From Akkermansiaceae bacterium UBA3385 (GTDB taxonomy: Bacteria; Verrucomicrobiota; Verrucomicrobiia; Verrucomicrobiales; Akkermansiaceae), in NCBI GenBank assembly GCA_002358905.1, contig DEPT01000026.1, positions 1-39,198 of the forward strand: DNA of 39,198 bases. The letters are read 5' to 3'. The notes beneath the pieces were generated by a model, which searched no databases, had not been told where the DNA came from, and worked only from the letters and a program-made list of their open reading frames with translations. Shown piece by piece: positions 31,528-38,976 of the stretch. Made by a program: the position numbers and the translations under genes. Each line of letters starts with the position of its first letter. Within the stretch, counting starts at the first letter, position 1.

Positions 31528-32586
31528 TTATCGGGTAAGCAACTCCCGCTGCCAATTCATAAGAGCAGACAGCCCCTTATCCTCATTGGCGGCAATGGAT
31601 TCTATCTGACTGCGCGTTGCAATCAGGCAGGGTTCCAATGCCAGGCCTTCTGCAATCGCATTGCGCCGGGCAGACCACTTCTCCACGCGGATATCAAAGT
31701 TGGCATCTGTTTCGTGGTGAACGCGCTTAAGCAGATTTGGATATTCTTCTTCGTCCATCAACTGAAACCGCTCTACCGCCTTACGGAAGCGAGCTGCTCG
31801 GTGGTGGTGCATGCTGTGGTGCGGGAATGCAGGACGGAACTCCTGCAGGGCCGTACTCCAGCGGACCAGCTCATCGTTGGAACATACCATGAACGCAGGG
31901 CGATCAATAAATGCAGCTTCGCTATCGCGCCATTGCCAAAGTGTACGCAGTGCTGCAAGGCCTCGGCGATTCAGCTTACCACTTCCCTTGATACGCCAAG
32001 GGTCCTGCCCGGCATTGGCGTGCCGTTCATGTCCATGCTCCATATTACAGGCACAGCTCTCCAGGAACCAGTCGTAACGCCCCAGTTGATGAAGTTCAGC
32101 CACCAGCTTATCCGCCATACCCAGCATGTATTTCACATCCCCCTGGGCATATTCTTTCATATCTGCCGGCATGGGACGCACGCCCCAATTGGCACGCTGA
32201 TTCTTTTTACTCAACACCACACCGTAATAATGCTCCACCAGCGCAGCCAGACCAAATTGCTGAAATCCCAGCAGACGCGCTGCAATCTGAGTATCCAGAA
32301 TCATGTGCGGCAATACACCGTATGTCGACAGCAACAGGCTCATATCATAGTCTGCTCCGTGCATCCACACATCAGCATCCTGCAGCCAGAGTGTAAAAAG
32401 CCGCATATCCTCAATGGCAAGGGGGTCAATAATGACCACTCCCTCTTCATCAGCATACTGAATAAGGCAAAGCTTCTCCCGGTGGCGGTGAAGACTGTCC
32501 GCTTCCAGATCCAACACAGTTCTCCCGGGCTGCTGGGCGGCAGCCCGCTGCTTCCATTGGAACAATGCTTCAGAATCAGTAATCAT
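31528..32586 (-). CDS. rnd: ribonuclease D
   Basis: The 352-residue 3'-5' exoribonuclease has the DEDDy motifs: Exo I 'VLDLEADSLHR' at about 24-34, Exo II 'WMHGADYDMSLL', and Exo III 'YAQGDVKYMLGMADKL'. A C-terminal HRDC-like helical region follows ('LRTLWQWRDSEAAFIDRPAFMVCSNDEL'). RNase D trims tRNA 3' ends. It is convergent with the CHASE2-like gene, and its promoter lies back to back with that of pgi. Confidence 0.9.
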   Translation of the reverse strand: MITDSEALFQWKQRAAAQQPGRTVLDLEADSLHRHREKLCLIQYADEEGVVIIDPLAIEDMRLFTLWLQDADVWMHGADYDMSLLLSTYGVLPHMILDTQIAARLLGFQQFGLAALVEHYYGVVLSKKNQRANWGVRPMPADMKEYAQGDVKYMLGMADKLVAELHQLGRYDWFLESCACNMEHGHERHANAGQDPWRIKGSGKLNRRGLAALRTLWQWRDSEAAFIDRPAFMVCSNDELVRWSTALQEFRPAFPHHSMHHHRAARFRKAVERFQLMDEEEYPNLLKRVHHETDANFDIRVEKWSARRNAIAEGLALEPCLIATRSQIESIAANEDKGLSALMNWQRELLTR

Positions 32587-32597
32587 GAGCGCGCGTC

Positions 32598-32626
32598 ATG
32601 CTACCATATAGGATTCAGGATTGCAA
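32598..32626 (-). promoter_or_regulatory. promoter of rnd
   Basis: Minus strand: TTGCAA (32626-32621), a 17-nt spacer, and TAGCAT (32603-32598), ending 11 nt before the ATG at 32586. Confidence 0.65.
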
Positions 32627-32744
32627 GCTTATAATATACTGGAATTCTCCTCACTTCCCCACTCATTCCTCACTATTAGCCGGATTTTTCTGATACATTT
32701 CGCAGTAAAAGAGTATCGGGCATGCGCACATACGGTGATTGAGC

Positions 32745-32773
32745 TTGCCGAATCTGCCGAGTAAGAGTATAAT
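32745..32773 (+). promoter_or_regulatory. promoter of pgi
   Basis: TTGCCG at 32745-32750, a 17-nt spacer, and a perfect TATAAT at 32768-32773, ending 10 nt before the ATG at 32784. Confidence 0.8.
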
Positions 32774-32783
32774 GCCGCGCGTT

Positions 32784-34325
32784 ATGAATCAGTACGCCTC
32801 ACAGCTTCTGCGTTACCCCGAGATGGGGATTTCCCTTGACCTTTCCAAACTGCCGCTTACGCCGGAATTTCTGGCTGAGATGAAGCCGCTGATTGACCGC
32901 GCCTATGCGGACATCGCAGCGCTGGAAAGCGGTGTAATTGCCAACCCTGACGAAAACCGCATGGTGGGTCACTACTGGCTGCGCAACAGTGCCATTGCGC
33001 CCACTGCTGAACTGCGCGAAAAGATTGATGGTCCTCTGGCCGATTTGAAGGCCTTTGCCGCTCAGATTCTGGCCGGAGACATCCTTGCCCCGAACGGCAA
33101 GAAATACACAACCTGCCTCGTCATCGGCATTGGTGGTTCCGCTCTGGGTCCTGAACTCGTGGCCGATGCACTCCCGGCCCAGGGGCTCAACATGGCATTC
33201 CTGGATAACACCGACCCGGACGGCATGTACAAGGTTCTTGATACCCTGCCCCTCAGCGAAACGCTCGCTGTTGTTATCTCCAAGAGCGGAGGAACACCTG
33301 AAACCCGCAACGGCATGGTCTGCGCCCAGAAATACTTCACCGATAAAGGACTCAACTTTGCCAAACAGGCTGTAGCAGTAACCGGCGTGGACTCCACCCT
33401 GGATAAGGTCGCCGTCAGCGAAGGATGGGTTAAGCGCTTCCCCATGGAAGACTGGGTAGGCGGCCGTACGTCCGAGACCTCCGTGGTGGGTCTGGTACCC
33501 GCAGCTCTGCAGGGTGTAGATATCGACAGTCTGCTCGCAGGCGCAGCCGCTATGGATGCCCACACCCGCGTGGCCGACACCACTGCCAACATGGCTATGA
33601 AGCTTGCTCTGGCCTGGTATGAAGCCGGTGAAGGCAAGGGCAAGAAAGATATGGTCGTGCTGCCTTATAAAGACAGCCTGGTACTCTTCTCCAAGTACCT
33701 GCAGCAGCTCATCATGGAATCTCTGGGCAAGGAACTTGACCTGGACGGCAACACCGTAAACCAGGGCATCTCCGTATACGGTAACAAGGGCTCCACTGAC
33801 CAGCACGCCTATGTGCAGCAGTTGCGCGATGGCATCAACAACTTCTTTGTCACCTTTATCGAAGTGCGTCAGTCCCCCACCGACACAGTCAAGGTTGAAG
33901 ACAACTTCACTGCCGGTGACTACCTGCAGGGCTTCCTGCGCGGCACCCGCAAGGCTCTTTCCGAAAGCGGCCGTAAGAGCATCACCATCTCCATCCCCGT
34001 AGTGAATGCCTACACGCTCGGCATGCTCATCGCTCTCTTTGAGCGCACCGTCAGCTTCTATGCCAGTCTCATCCACATCAACGCCTACCACCAGCCCGGC
34101 GTTCAGGCTGGCAAGCTGGCCGCCAACGTGTTCCTGAAACTCCTGGCCGCTGCAGAAGCCACCCTGAGCTCCACACCGGCCACCGCTGGTGAAATTGCGG
34201 CTAAGCTCGGCACCGATGAGGAGGACACCTACCACGCCCTTGTGCATATTGCCGAATCCGGCAAAGCCACCTGGGCCCTGGCAGACTGCCCCTGCAAAGA
34301 CACGTTTGCTTCGCAGAACGCCTGA
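32784..34325 (+). CDS. pgi: glucose-6-phosphate isomerase
   Basis: The 513-residue glycolytic enzyme has both sugar-isomerase domains: 'VIGIGGSALGPELVADAL' at about 112-129, 'VVISKSGGTPETRNG' at about 170-184, 'GGRTSETSVVG', the catalytic region 'NQGISVYGNKGSTDQHAYVQQL', and the late 'INAYHQPGVQAGK'. The last 65 residues form a small winged-helix-like extension ('TAGEIAAKLGTDEEDTYHALVHI'), as known in some cyanobacterial-type isomerases. ATG 32784 is fixed by the promoter: an upstream in-frame start at 32739 would lie in front of the -35 box. A terminator follows. Confidence 0.95.
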   Translation: MNQYASQLLRYPEMGISLDLSKLPLTPEFLAEMKPLIDRAYADIAALESGVIANPDENRMVGHYWLRNSAIAPTAELREKIDGPLADLKAFAAQILAGDILAPNGKKYTTCLVIGIGGSALGPELVADALPAQGLNMAFLDNTDPDGMYKVLDTLPLSETLAVVISKSGGTPETRNGMVCAQKYFTDKGLNFAKQAVAVTGVDSTLDKVAVSEGWVKRFPMEDWVGGRTSETSVVGLVPAALQGVDIDSLLAGAAAMDAHTRVADTTANMAMKLALAWYEAGEGKGKKDMVVLPYKDSLVLFSKYLQQLIMESLGKELDLDGNTVNQGISVYGNKGSTDQHAYVQQLRDGINNFFVTFIEVRQSPTDTVKVEDNFTAGDYLQGFLRGTRKALSESGRKSITISIPVVNAYTLGMLIALFERTVSFYASLIHINAYHQPGVQAGKLAANVFLKLLAAAEATLSSTPATAGEIAAKLGTDEEDTYHALVHIAESGKATWALADCPCKDTFASQNA

Positions 34326-34351
34326 TTAACTCTAAAATAACACCAAACAAG

Positions 34352-34384
34352 AAAAAGCCTGAGCAATCTGCTCAGGCTTTTTCT
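34352..34384 (+). terminator. pgi terminator
   Basis: A perfect 14-bp stem (34352-34365 with 34369-34382) with a 3-nt loop, an A run before and a T run after. Confidence 0.92.
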
Positions 34385-34412
34385 TACCCACGTTTCCCCA
34401 TACAGATAAAGT

Positions 34413-34446
34413 AAAAGTGCTTTTCCCCGGGAGGAAAAGCACTTTT
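34413..34446 (-). terminator. rplM-rpsI terminator
   Basis: A perfect 14-bp stem (34413-34426 with 34433-34446) with a 6-nt loop. On the minus strand it ends in TTTT, 26 nt after the rpsI stop. Confidence 0.85.
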
Positions 34447-34471
34447 GAAAACCAAAACCTGGTATATTGAT

Positions 34472-34876
34472 TTAGCGCTTGCTGAACTGGAAACGCTTGC
34501 GAGCACCGGGACGACCAGCCTTCTTGCGTTCCTTCATGCGGGAATCGCGAGTCAGCAGACCCTGCTCACGGAGAGCAGCGCGGTACTCCTCGTCAATCAT
34601 CACCAGAGAACGGGCGATAGCCAGGGAGATAGCACCAGTCTGACCGTGCACACCACCACCACGGCACACGACGCGAACGTCGAACTTCTTCATGGTGTTA
34701 GTGGCGTAGAAGGGCTGCAGAACAGCGTTCTGAAGAGCGTCGGTCGGGAGGTATTCCTCGAAGGAACGACGGTTGATGGTGATCTTGCCGGACTTGCCTT
34801 CCTCAGCGGGGGTGAGCCAGGCGTGAGCGATGGCTTCCTTGCGACGGCCAGTGGCGTTGTAGGGAGTAGTAGACAT
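34472..34876 (-). CDS. rpsI: 30S ribosomal protein S9
   Basis: The 134-residue protein begins 'YNATGRRKEAIAHAWL' and ends 'KKAGRPGARKRFQFSKR', the conserved S9 C-terminal tail whose last Arg reaches the P-site tRNA. The central 'CRGGGVHGQTGAISLAIARSL' is also canonical. It is the second gene of the classic rplM-rpsI operon, 12 nt after rplM, with no Shine-Dalgarno sequence before its ATG. A strong terminator follows. Confidence 0.97.
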   Translation of the reverse strand: MSTTPYNATGRRKEAIAHAWLTPAEEGKSGKITINRRSFEEYLPTDALQNAVLQPFYATNTMKKFDVRVVCRGGGVHGQTGAISLAIARSLVMIDEEYRAALREQGLLTRDSRMKERKKAGRPGARKRFQFSKR

Positions 34877-34888
34877 AGTCAGAATAAA

Positions 34889-35320
34889 TTAGGCGATGGT
34901 TACAGCTTCCGGAGTCTGAGCGGTGTGGGGGTGCTCAGCGCCAACATAAACCTTGAGACGGCCACCCTGGGCGCGGCCCTGGCGGGTGTGGGGAATCATG
35001 CCCTTAACGGCGAGCTCCACAATCATCTCGGGGTGAGTCTTACGCAGCTTGGCGGGGGTGGTCACCACCTGATTGCCCACATAGCCGGTGTAACGGGTGT
35101 AAATCTTGGCGCGCTCCTTGTTACCGGTGAGCACTACCTTATCGGCATTCACAATGATTACATAATCACCGCAGTCCACGTGGGGGGTGAAGATGGTCTT
35201 GTTCTTACCACGAAGCAGGTTAGCTGCTTCAACTGCAACCTGACCGAGCACCTTACCGGCAGCATCGATCACATACCACTTACGCTCAATTTCCTGAGGC
35301 TTGGCAGAGAAGGTTTTCAT
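34889..35320 (-). CDS. rplM: 50S ribosomal protein L13
   Basis: The 143-residue protein has the L13 core 'WYVIDAAGKVLGQVAVEAANLLRGK', 'HVDCGDYVIIVNADKVVLTG' and 'GMIPHTRQGRAQGGRLKVYVG'. ATG 35320 is chosen; the open frame extends 44 codons further up, through the leader and -10 box, so that part is not coding. The mRNA leader of about 60 nt is unusually long for this window and could hold autoregulatory structure. Confidence 0.96.
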   Translation of the reverse strand: MKTFSAKPQEIERKWYVIDAAGKVLGQVAVEAANLLRGKNKTIFTPHVDCGDYVIIVNADKVVLTGNKERAKIYTRYTGYVGNQVVTTPAKLRKTHPEMIVELAVKGMIPHTRQGRAQGGRLKVYVGAEHPHTAQTPEAVTIA

Positions 35321-35389
35321 ATTATTCTTATTTCGTATTCCAGTTTTGGCTTTCGCCAGATAGAGACCCATAAACAGGTCAGCTCGCAG

Positions 35390-35418
35390 AGGGTAGCACA
35401 GCACATTTTTAATGTCAA
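35390..35418 (-). promoter_or_regulatory. promoter of rplM-rpsI
   Basis: Minus strand: TTGACA (35418-35413), a 17-nt spacer, and TACCCT (35395-35390). The gap to the rplM ATG is 69 nt. Confidence 0.7.
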
Positions 35419-35469
35419 CCGCATTTTGTGACTTGCTGCAACTTTTTTTCAATTTACGTGAAAAAGTGC

Positions 35470-35498
35470 TTGCCTTGTAGGCGTTTCGGTATTAAACT
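35470..35498 (+). promoter_or_regulatory. promoter of infA
   Basis: TTGCCT at 35470-35475, a 17-nt spacer, and TAAACT at 35493-35498. The gap to the ATG at 35555 is 56 nt, without a Shine-Dalgarno sequence. Confidence 0.6.
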
Positions 35499-35554
35499 CT
35501 GCGCGCGCAAGCGGTAAAAACTGCTCTGCAATCAACCAAATCAACTACGACATA

Positions 35555-35890
35555 ATGGCAAATCCCCCCAATAATCGCGGCGGCAAGCCGCAGCAGCGCC
35601 CGAATGGTCCGCGTCCCGCTGGTAACGCAGCCCGCCCCACAAACACCGCCCCGAAGCCCAAGAAGGTTGACGATGACGGCGAGGGTGAGATCGAGCTTGA
35701 AGGCGTGGTATCCGCCGTGCTGGCTGGCACCATGTTCCGCGTAAAGGTGGCCAATGGTCATGAATTCCTGGCTCATATCTCCGGCAAGATGCGCAAGCGC
35801 TTCATCCGTCTGGTGGTAGGCGACCGCGTCCGAATCGAGGTTTCCCCCTACGATATGACCAAGGCACGCATCACGTTCCGTCTGAACTGA
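35555..35890 (+). CDS. infA: translation initiation factor IF-1 with N-terminal extension
   Basis: The S1/OB-fold IF-1 domain occupies about 43-111 ('EIELEGVVSAVLAGTMFRVKVANGHEFLAHISGKMRKRFIRLVVGDRVRIE'-type sequence, ending 'SPYDMTKARITFRLN'). IF-1 binds the 30S A site during initiation. Normal IF-1 has about 72 residues. This one has about 40 extra N-terminal residues rich in Pro, Asn, Gly, Arg and Lys, ending in a short acidic run (DDDGEGE). The extension is in frame with good coding character, and its ATG is the first after the promoter. No SD sequence precedes it. Confidence 0.9.
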   Translation: MANPPNNRGGKPQQRPNGPRPAGNAARPTNTAPKPKKVDDDGEGEIELEGVVSAVLAGTMFRVKVANGHEFLAHISGKMRKRFIRLVVGDRVRIEVSPYDMTKARITFRLN

Positions 35891-35912
35891 TTCGCACGCT
35901 ACAATTTTCCGC

Positions 35913-35945
35913 AAAGCCCCTGCGCCAGACGCCGGGGCTTTTTTT
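35913..35945 (+). terminator. infA terminator, overlapping the comF end
   Basis: Stem AAAGCCCC/GGGGCTTT with an inner GCG/CGC pairing, followed by a T run. The T run holds the stop codon of convergent comF. Confidence 0.85.
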
Positions 35946-36660
35946 ATGCACCGATGCGCACCAGCGAAAGCACCACAACCTCTTTCACCCCGGGCAGCTT
36001 CTTCAATTGCGTGGCACAGGCGCGGGCAGTAGCGCCGGTGGTAAACACATCGTCCACCAGCACCAGATACGGCGGGTAGGTCTTGCGACGCGAGAAAATG
36101 CCCGGTCGCTTCAACCGGTAGGCGCGCATGGCATTCAGGCGGCGGGCGTGGGCCGAAAGGCGGGTCTGGCTGCTGGCATCGGTTTCGCGCCGCACGAGCA
36201 GATTGAGGCAGCACAGCCCGCGCAGTTTTCCCAGACACAGCGCCAGTTCCTCCGCCTGGTTAAAGCCGCGGATGTACAGCCTTTCAGGCGTTACCGGCAC
36301 AGGCACCAGCACCCAGTCCTTACGCTGGCAGAGATGCGGCGTTTTCTCCCACAATTCATTGAGCAGACTCGCCAGCGGACGCGCCAGATGAATAGCCCCG
36401 TGGTATTTGAAGGCATAGATAAGCTGCATGGCTTCATCCGTCTGGCGCAGCACCTGGCGCGCCATGCGGAACGAACGCGATTGTTCCTCACATTCCGCAC
36501 AGCGGTCGGCGTCCTGCAACATTTCCTGAACCGGAGCCCCACAATACAGACACAGCGGCGCAGGAATGCGTGGCAGACTGCGCAGACAATCCGGGCAAAG
36601 CGTCATTTCTGCCGTTTCACCGCAAAGCTCACATGTGCAGGGAAAAAGCCAGCTGAGCAT
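35944..36660 (-). CDS. comF: ComF-family phosphoribosyltransferase-like protein
   Basis: The 238-residue protein has an N-terminal zinc-ribbon-like double-Cys region: 'CELCGE', 'CPDC', 'CLYCGAPV' and 'CAEC' within about 9-60. A type I phosphoribosyltransferase domain follows, with 'LVPVPVTPERLYIRGFNQAEELA' and the PRPP loop 'LVLVDDVFTTGATA'. ComF proteins take part in DNA uptake and recombination in naturally transformable bacteria. It lies 9 nt after parA and is probably in the same transcript. Confidence 0.9.
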   Translation of the reverse strand: MLSWLFPCTCELCGETAEMTLCPDCLRSLPRIPAPLCLYCGAPVQEMLQDADRCAECEEQSRSFRMARQVLRQTDEAMQLIYAFKYHGAIHLARPLASLLNELWEKTPHLCQRKDWVLVPVPVTPERLYIRGFNQAEELALCLGKLRGLCCLNLLVRRETDASSQTRLSAHARRLNAMRAYRLKRPGIFSRRKTYPPYLVLVDDVFTTGATARACATQLKKLPGVKEVVVLSLVRIGA

Positions 36661-36669
36661 AACGCCAGG

Positions 36670-37434
36670 TTAACGGTGGCGGGCCATAAATTCGCGCGCG
36701 GCTGCCTGGTATGCCATGGAAGCAGCGCCAAAGCGGTCGTGTTCCATGATGGTGCGCCCGAAGCTGGGAGATTCCGCCACACGCACCGAGCGCGGAATAT
36801 AGGTCTTGTACAATTTATCGGGCAGCTCCTGCTGCACCTGGCGAATCACCTCATTGGCAAGCTTGGTGTTATTGTACATCGTCATGAGAATGCCCTCATG
36901 CTTCAGGCGGGGATTCACCCCATGCTCCCGAATCTGATCCATCACGAACAAAATCTTGGAAAGCCCCTCCAGACTCAGGAATTCACACTGCATGGGAGTC
37001 AGCACCTCATCGCAGGCACAGAGCGCAGAGGTCATCAGCACCCCCAGCGAAGGCGGCGTATCCAGAAATACATAGTCGAAATAATCCCGCTGCCGCAGCC
37101 CCGCCATGGCATCGTACATGCAGGTGAGGTGCGAATCATTCTGCGTAAGCTCCACCTCCACGCCGGACAAATCCACATGCGCCGGCACTATGGAAAGGTT
37201 GCGCCGTTTTGTGGGGCGCACCAGTTCCTCCAGCAGAGATTCGCCAATGAGCGCAGGATACAGGCTGGCATCGCTTTCCACCTCCACGCCCAGCATCGTG
37301 CTGGCATTGGCCTGCGAATCCATATCGATAAGCAACACACGCTTTCCGCGCGCTGCCAGGGCAGCAGACAGGTTAACCGCTGTAGTTGTCTTACCTACAC
37401 CGCCTTTCTGGTTCGCTATGGCTATGACTTTCAC
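36670..37434 (-). CDS. parA: ParA/Soj-family chromosome-partitioning ATPase
   Basis: The 254-residue ATPase starts 'KVIAIANQKGGVGKTTTAVNL', with the deviant Walker A motif carrying the signature Lys. Walker A' is 'LLIDMDSQANAS' and Walker B is 'YVFLDTPPSLGVL'. The C-terminal part is canonical ('TMYNNTKLANEVIRQV', 'IPRSVRVAESPSFGRTI'). It moves chromosome origins together with ParB. No parB or parS is visible here. GTG 37434 is chosen because TAGAAT ends 7 nt before it. The ATG at 37443 overlaps that -10 box and would be cut off a leaderless transcript. Confidence 0.92.
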   Translation of the reverse strand: MKVIAIANQKGGVGKTTTAVNLSAALAARGKRVLLIDMDSQANASTMLGVEVESDASLYPALIGESLLEELVRPTKRRNLSIVPAHVDLSGVEVELTQNDSHLTCMYDAMAGLRQRDYFDYVFLDTPPSLGVLMTSALCACDEVLTPMQCEFLSLEGLSKILFVMDQIREHGVNPRLKHEGILMTMYNNTKLANEVIRQVQQELPDKLYKTYIPRSVRVAESPSFGRTIMEHDRFGAASMAYQAAAREFMARHR

Positions 37435-37441
37435 GCCGGGC

Positions 37442-37469
37442 ATTCTACCAGACCCCGCTTTTTTTTCAA
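37442..37469 (-). promoter_or_regulatory. promoter of parA-comF
   Basis: Minus strand: TTGAAA (37469-37464), a 16-nt spacer, and TAGAAT (37447-37442), ending 7 nt before the GTG at 37434. Confidence 0.65.
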
Positions 37470-37531
37470 GCTGTATCTTCAATACAGACACGGATGCCTC
37501 CAGAATTATCAATCCAATTGCATTTTGAATT

Positions 37532-37560
37532 TTGCAATATGCTGGTCGTTATGTTATCAT
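37532..37560 (+). promoter_or_regulatory. promoter of mntP
   Basis: TTGCAA at 37532-37537, a 17-nt spacer, and TATCAT at 37555-37560, ending 11 nt before the ATG at 37572. There is no room for a manganese riboswitch. Confidence 0.65.
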
Positions 37561-37571
37561 GCGCGCGCACC

Positions 37572-38138
37572 ATGAATTACCTGGAAATCACACTCATTGC
37601 ACTGGCGCTGGCAGTGGATGCAACCGTATACGCCTTTTCCTACGGACTGGTGCTGCGGCAGGGTCGCGGATGGGCAGCATTATGGCTGGCGCTGAGTGTG
37701 GGGCTTTTCCAGGCGGGCATGCCGCTGCTGGGGTACTGGGGAGGCGAGGCTCTGCGCACAGTGGTGAGCACCTGGGCCCCGTGGATTGTGCTTGTAGTTT
37801 TCGTGCTGCTCGGGGGCAGCATCATTTATAAGACCTGGAGCCAGAAAGAGGATGAAGAGCAGGCATCCGCCTCACCATTAGGCATCTGCGGGCTCATGCT
37901 GGTCGGTATTGCCACCAGTATCGATGCGCTGGTCGTCGGGGCATGCATGGCGCTGGGCAATATCGGCGGGTCTCAATTGCAGCTTCTTCCCGCAGTGAGC
38001 CTGATTGGCGGCATCACCTTTGTATGCGCCATGGTTTCCTTCCACAGCGCCCGCCTGCTGCACCACCTGCCCACCCGCTGGCTGGAAACGGCTGCGGGAG
38101 TGCTACTTATCTCACTGGGCATTCACAATCTTCTGTGA
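37572..38138 (+). CDS. mntP: MntP-like manganese efflux pump
   Basis: The 188-residue inner-membrane protein has six membrane segments in two related halves. The first half has 'LALAVDATVYAFSYGL' and the second 'IATSIDALVVGACMAL'; the two Asp correspond to the conserved metal-path residues of MntP. MntP exports Mn2+. ATG 37572 gives the usual N-terminus right at the first helix; in-frame upstream codons lie over the promoter. It is convergent with the SMUG1-type gene, whose stop is 2 nt away. Confidence 0.88.
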   Translation: MNYLEITLIALALAVDATVYAFSYGLVLRQGRGWAALWLALSVGLFQAGMPLLGYWGGEALRTVVSTWAPWIVLVVFVLLGGSIIYKTWSQKEDEEQASASPLGICGLMLVGIATSIDALVVGACMALGNIGGSQLQLLPAVSLIGGITFVCAMVSFHSARLLHHLPTRWLETAAGVLLISLGIHNLL

Positions 38139-38139
38139 A

Positions 38140-38874
38140 TCAGAGTCCGGCTTGTGCCAGAATGGTCTGGATCTGCTCTTTCGGACGAGCGGGCCAATGC
38201 TTGTTCGCCACGGGGCTTGCCGGGCTGGGATGCAGCATGGTTCCCAGCACAAATTCCTTCCCGGGCAGGGCTGCCGCCGCTATTTCGAGCTGTTTGAGCG
38301 CGTAACCGCCCACACCAATGAGCACACGCGGCTGCAAAATCTCTATGAGACGCACCAGGTGGCGCTGGCAAGCAGCATCCAGCGCTTCCACCTGGCTCTT
38401 GGGCAGCTGCGTGGGGGTGATATTGGCACCACTCTCGCCCATCCAGATAAGCGGGCAGTAATTCGCCACATAGGCATGCTTGAAAAATTCCTCCGCCGTG
38501 CCGTACATTTCCTCAAACAGCCCCCAGAGGCGGCGTCCGCTCACCTCGGAGCGCGGACAGGAAAATCCTTGCACCGGACGCTTCGGGTGCGTTTTCTCCG
38601 GCTGCCCCACAGATGCCATAATCCCCATCCACAGCGTCACTGCCGCAATCTCGCCAAAGGGAACCCCCGTCTGCGCCATGCCGAACGGTCCCGGATTCAT
38701 ACCGAGATACAGCACCTCTTTCTGCCCTGCCCCGAATTTGCGGATATAGGCTTCATGCCCCGCCCAGGCGTAATCCAGCGGATTATATGTATACGCTACA
38801 GGGGCGGCAAACTCCAGAGCGCTCACTTCTGCGCTCAGTTCACGCGCGGCGGCTATCAGCTGTTCTCTCTGCAT
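38140..38874 (-). CDS. SMUG1-type uracil-DNA glycosylase
   Basis: The 244-residue protein has the SMUG1 motifs: motif 1 'YLGMNPGPFGMAQTGVPFGE' at about 55-74 with the catalytic Asn, and motif 2 'LHPSPASPVANKHW' near 216-229 with the His of the leucine-loop region. It excises uracil and oxidised pyrimidines from DNA. SMUG1 is typical of animals and is found in only some bacteria. ATG 38874 is fixed by TTGACA, 17 nt, TAAGCT ending 7 nt upstream; a longer frame to 38910 would include the promoter. Confidence 0.88.
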   Translation of the reverse strand: MQREQLIAAARELSAEVSALEFAAPVAYTYNPLDYAWAGHEAYIRKFGAGQKEVLYLGMNPGPFGMAQTGVPFGEIAAVTLWMGIMASVGQPEKTHPKRPVQGFSCPRSEVSGRRLWGLFEEMYGTAEEFFKHAYVANYCPLIWMGESGANITPTQLPKSQVEALDAACQRHLVRLIEILQPRVLIGVGGYALKQLEIAAAALPGKEFVLGTMLHPSPASPVANKHWPARPKEQIQTILAQAGL

Positions 38875-38881
38875 GCGCAAC

Positions 38882-38910
38882 AGCTTATCACAGCCACCCC
38901 CGATTGTCAA
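38882..38910 (-). promoter_or_regulatory. promoter of the SMUG1-type gene
   Basis: Minus strand: TTGACA (38910-38905), a 17-nt spacer, and TAAGCT (38887-38882), ending 7 nt before the ATG at 38874. Confidence 0.75.
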
Positions 38911-38921
38911 AACCCCAGATG

Positions 38922-38953
38922 AAAAAAGAGCCCGAGACTCGCCCGGGCTCTTT
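38922..38953 (-). terminator. rubrerythrin terminator
   Basis: A 10-bp stem (38925-38934 with 38944-38953) with a 9-nt loop. On the minus strand it ends in six T, 23 nt after the rubrerythrin stop. Confidence 0.85.
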
Positions 38954-38976
38954 CTGCATTCTCTACTTACTTGCTA

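Noticed and set aside
32799..34247. A 482-codon open frame antisense to pgi
   Set aside because: It is the opposite-strand shadow of the conserved pgi coding sequence, with no recognisable domain.
34445..35431. A 328-codon plus-strand frame over rpsI and rplM
   Set aside because: Antisense to two ribosomal protein genes with full motifs.
37494..37571. N-terminal extension of MntP
   Set aside because: The in-frame codons lie over the -35 and -10 boxes; the family starts at the first membrane helix.
37532..37572. Manganese riboswitch (yybP-ykoY) before mntP
   Set aside because: The -10 box ends 11 nt before the ATG, which leaves no room for an aptamer.
36007..37575. A 522-codon open frame on the plus strand
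   Set aside because: It is antisense to parA and comF, which have clear motifs. The long frame results from GC-rich codon use.
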